Positions 14,393 to 15,681 of a DNA stretch of 15,681 bases are shown here, piece after piece (the first letter of the stretch is position 1; each line of letters opens with the position of its first letter). The translations under genes were made by a program, and so were the position numbers. The DNA is taken from assembly GCA_946479335.1 (NCBI GenBank), contig CAMLFP010000095.1, positions 1-15,681 on the forward strand, given 5' to 3'. Source of the DNA: an uncultured Archangium sp. GTDB taxonomy: Bacteria; Myxococcota; Myxococcia; Myxococcales; Myxococcaceae. The notes under the pieces were generated by a model that was not told the origin of the DNA, did not search any database, and was given only the letters and a program-made list of their open reading frames with translations.

Positions 14393-15681
14393 ATGCGCGT
14401 TCTGTTCCTCAGCTCCGAAGTGGCGCCGTTCTCGAAGACCGGTGGCCTGGGTGACGTCGGGCAGGCGCTCCCGCGCGCGCTGGCGAAGCGGGGCCACGAG
14501 GTGCGGGTGGTCTCGCCGCTCTACCAATCGGTTCCACGCGAGCGGCTGGTGCGCTTCGGCACGTCGCTGACGCTGACCTTCCCCTTCGGCGCGTACGAGG
14601 TGAACACCTGGCGGCTGGTCGACGACGTGGAGTGGGTCTTCATCGAGTGTGAGAAGGCCTTCGGCCGGCCGGGGTTGTACGGGCACTCCGATGACGCGCG
14701 GCGCTTCGCGCTGTTCTCGATGGCTGCGTTGTCGACGGCGCAGCGCGATGGCTTCGACGCCGAGGTGGTGCACGGCAACGACTGGCAGTCGGGCCTCGCG
14801 TTGCTCGCGCTGCGTGAAGGCTACGCGCACACGCCGCTGGGCAAGGCGAAGCGGGTCTTCACCATCCACAACCTCGCGTTCCAGGGCATCGAGTCGAAGA
14901 CGGAGATGGACCCGCTGGGCATCCCCTGGGCGCTGTTCTCAGCGGAGGGCGTGGAGTTCTTCGGGCACCTCTCGTTCATGAAGGCCGCGCTGATGACGGC
15001 CGACGTCATCACCACCGTCTCGCCGCAGTACGCGAAGGAGATCCAGACGCCGCGCTTCGGCAACAAGCTCGAGGGGCTGCTCGCGTTCAAGAAGTCGGTG
15101 CTGCACGGAATCCTCAACGGGGTCGACACCGAGGTGTGGAACCCGGCGACCGACGTGTTCCTCCCGGAGCGCTTCACCGCGCAAGACCTCTCGGGCCGCG
15201 CGCGCTGCCGCACCGAATTGCTCGCCTCGTGCAAGTTGGACGCGCCGGCCAACGGCATGCCGCTCTTCGGCGTCGTCTCGCGGCTCTCGTCGCAGAAGGG
15301 CGTGGACCTGATTCAGGCCGCGCTGCCGCGGTTGCTGGAGCAGGGCGCGTCGGCGGTGGTGCTGGGCGCCGGTGACGCCAACCTCGAGGCCGGCTGGCGC
15401 GCGCTGGCGGCGCACTTCCCCAAGCGGCTCCACGTGCGCATCGGCTTCGACGACTCACTCGCGCATCGCATCGAAGCCGGGAGCGACTTCTTCCTGATGC
15501 CCTCGCGCTTCGAGCCCTGCGGCCTGAACCAGATGTACTCGCTGCTGTACGGCTCCGTGCCGGTGGTGCACGGCGTGGGCGGGCTGCTCGACACCGTCTT
15601 CGACCTCTCGCGCGACGACGGCACCGGCGTCGTCTTCAACGCGCCGACGGCCGACGCGCTCTACGAGGCGCTGGTGCGGGC
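14393..15681 (+). CDS. glgA: Glycogen synthase GlgA, ADP-glucose dependent (C-terminus beyond window)
   Basis: A GT5-family glucosyltransferase that extends alpha-1,4-glucan from ADP-glucose in the cytoplasm. About 429 of the expected roughly 470-490 residues are present. Motifs: MRVLFLSSEVAPFSKTGGLG (1-20; K15 of KTGG contacts ADP-glucose), then DVGQALP; VVHGNDWQSGL (HxxDWxxxL-like); TIHNLAFQG; TTVSPQYAKEI; LHGILNGVDTEVWNP; GVVSRLSSQKGVDL (nucleotide-binding KGxDL); and MPSRFEPCGLNQMYSLLYG with catalytic E374. ATG 14393 matches the family N-terminus. A GTG four codons upstream (14381) has a better-spaced GGAG (14371-14374) and is a real alternative start. The reading frame is intact up to the window edge. 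It is divergent from the DUF2378-like gene with almost no intergenic space, so its promoter must lie within that gene's 5' end. No other glycogen gene is in view. Confidence 0.96.
   Translation, partial: MRVLFLSSEVAPFSKTGGLGDVGQALPRALAKRGHEVRVVSPLYQSVPRERLVRFGTSLTLTFPFGAYEVNTWRLVDDVEWVFIECEKAFGRPGLYGHSDDARRFALFSMAALSTAQRDGFDAEVVHGNDWQSGLALLALREGYAHTPLGKAKRVFTIHNLAFQGIESKTEMDPLGIPWALFSAEGVEFFGHLSFMKAALMTADVITTVSPQYAKEIQTPRFGNKLEGLLAFKKSVLHGILNGVDTEVWNPATDVFLPERFTAQDLSGRARCRTELLASCKLDAPANGMPLFGVVSRLSSQKGVDLIQAALPRLLEQGASAVVLGAGDANLEAGWRALAAHFPKRLHVRIGFDDSLAHRIEAGSDFFLMPSRFEPCGLNQMYSLLYGSVPVVHGVGGLLDTVFDLSRDDGTGVVFNAPTADALYEALVR

Overview
The window is GC-rich chromosomal DNA, densely packed with genes, very probably from a myxobacterium (Myxococcota) or a close relative. 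The evidence is indirect: strong G/C bias at third codon positions, several GTG starts, few clear Shine-Dalgarno sequences, an FHA protein with a single transmembrane segment and a large extracytoplasmic domain, and a small protein resembling the myxobacterial DUF2378/TIGR02265 paralogues. No rRNA, tRNA, CRISPR, insertion sequence or phage gene was seen. Most of the content is ordinary chromosomal gene content; the region around 5050-8300 is the exception.

Layout. (1) Positions 1-7037 are a minus-strand run. Read in the direction of transcription it is a PafB-like WYL regulator, a PafC-like WYL regulator, an FHA-domain membrane protein, aconitase AcnA with a hairpin terminator behind it, and a membrane-anchored unknown protein cut by the window edge. 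(2) Positions 7038-7383 are a 346-base non-coding gap with two perfect inverted repeats and a promoter-like element. (3) Positions 7384-8301 (+) encode an AbiEi-type winged-helix/DUF559 nuclease-fold protein. It overlaps tail to tail with a class V aminotransferase-fold gene on the minus strand (8285-9475). (4) Positions 9639-13107 are a compact plus-strand set with gaps of about 10-20 bases: a lipoprotein, a NAPE-PLD/UlaG-like metallo-beta-lactamase-fold hydrolase, the peroxiredoxin Bcp, and a TPM-domain membrane protein with zinc-ribbon-like cysteines. (5) Positions 13110-14346 (-) encode a DUF2378-like protein followed by pdxH. (6) From 14393 to the window end is glgA (+), truncated.

The most interesting reading is a possible LexA-independent DNA-damage module. 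Two adjacent WYL proteins match the PafB and PafC halves of the actinobacterial DNA-damage activator. The nuclease-fold gene divergent from them is preceded by TTGTCGGAC-N8-TACAAG, which fits the RecA-NDp/PafBC promoter consensus (TTGTCRGTG-N8-TAnnnT, recalled from the literature) with the exact 8-base spacing and about 14 bases of leader before the start codon. This is inference from sequence pattern and context. It could be tested by motif search across the genome and by DNA-damage transcriptomics.

The other genes are housekeeping or envelope functions: TCA cycle (acnA), PLP synthesis (pdxH), glycogen synthesis (glgA), peroxide detoxification (bcp) and membrane-associated proteins of unknown role.
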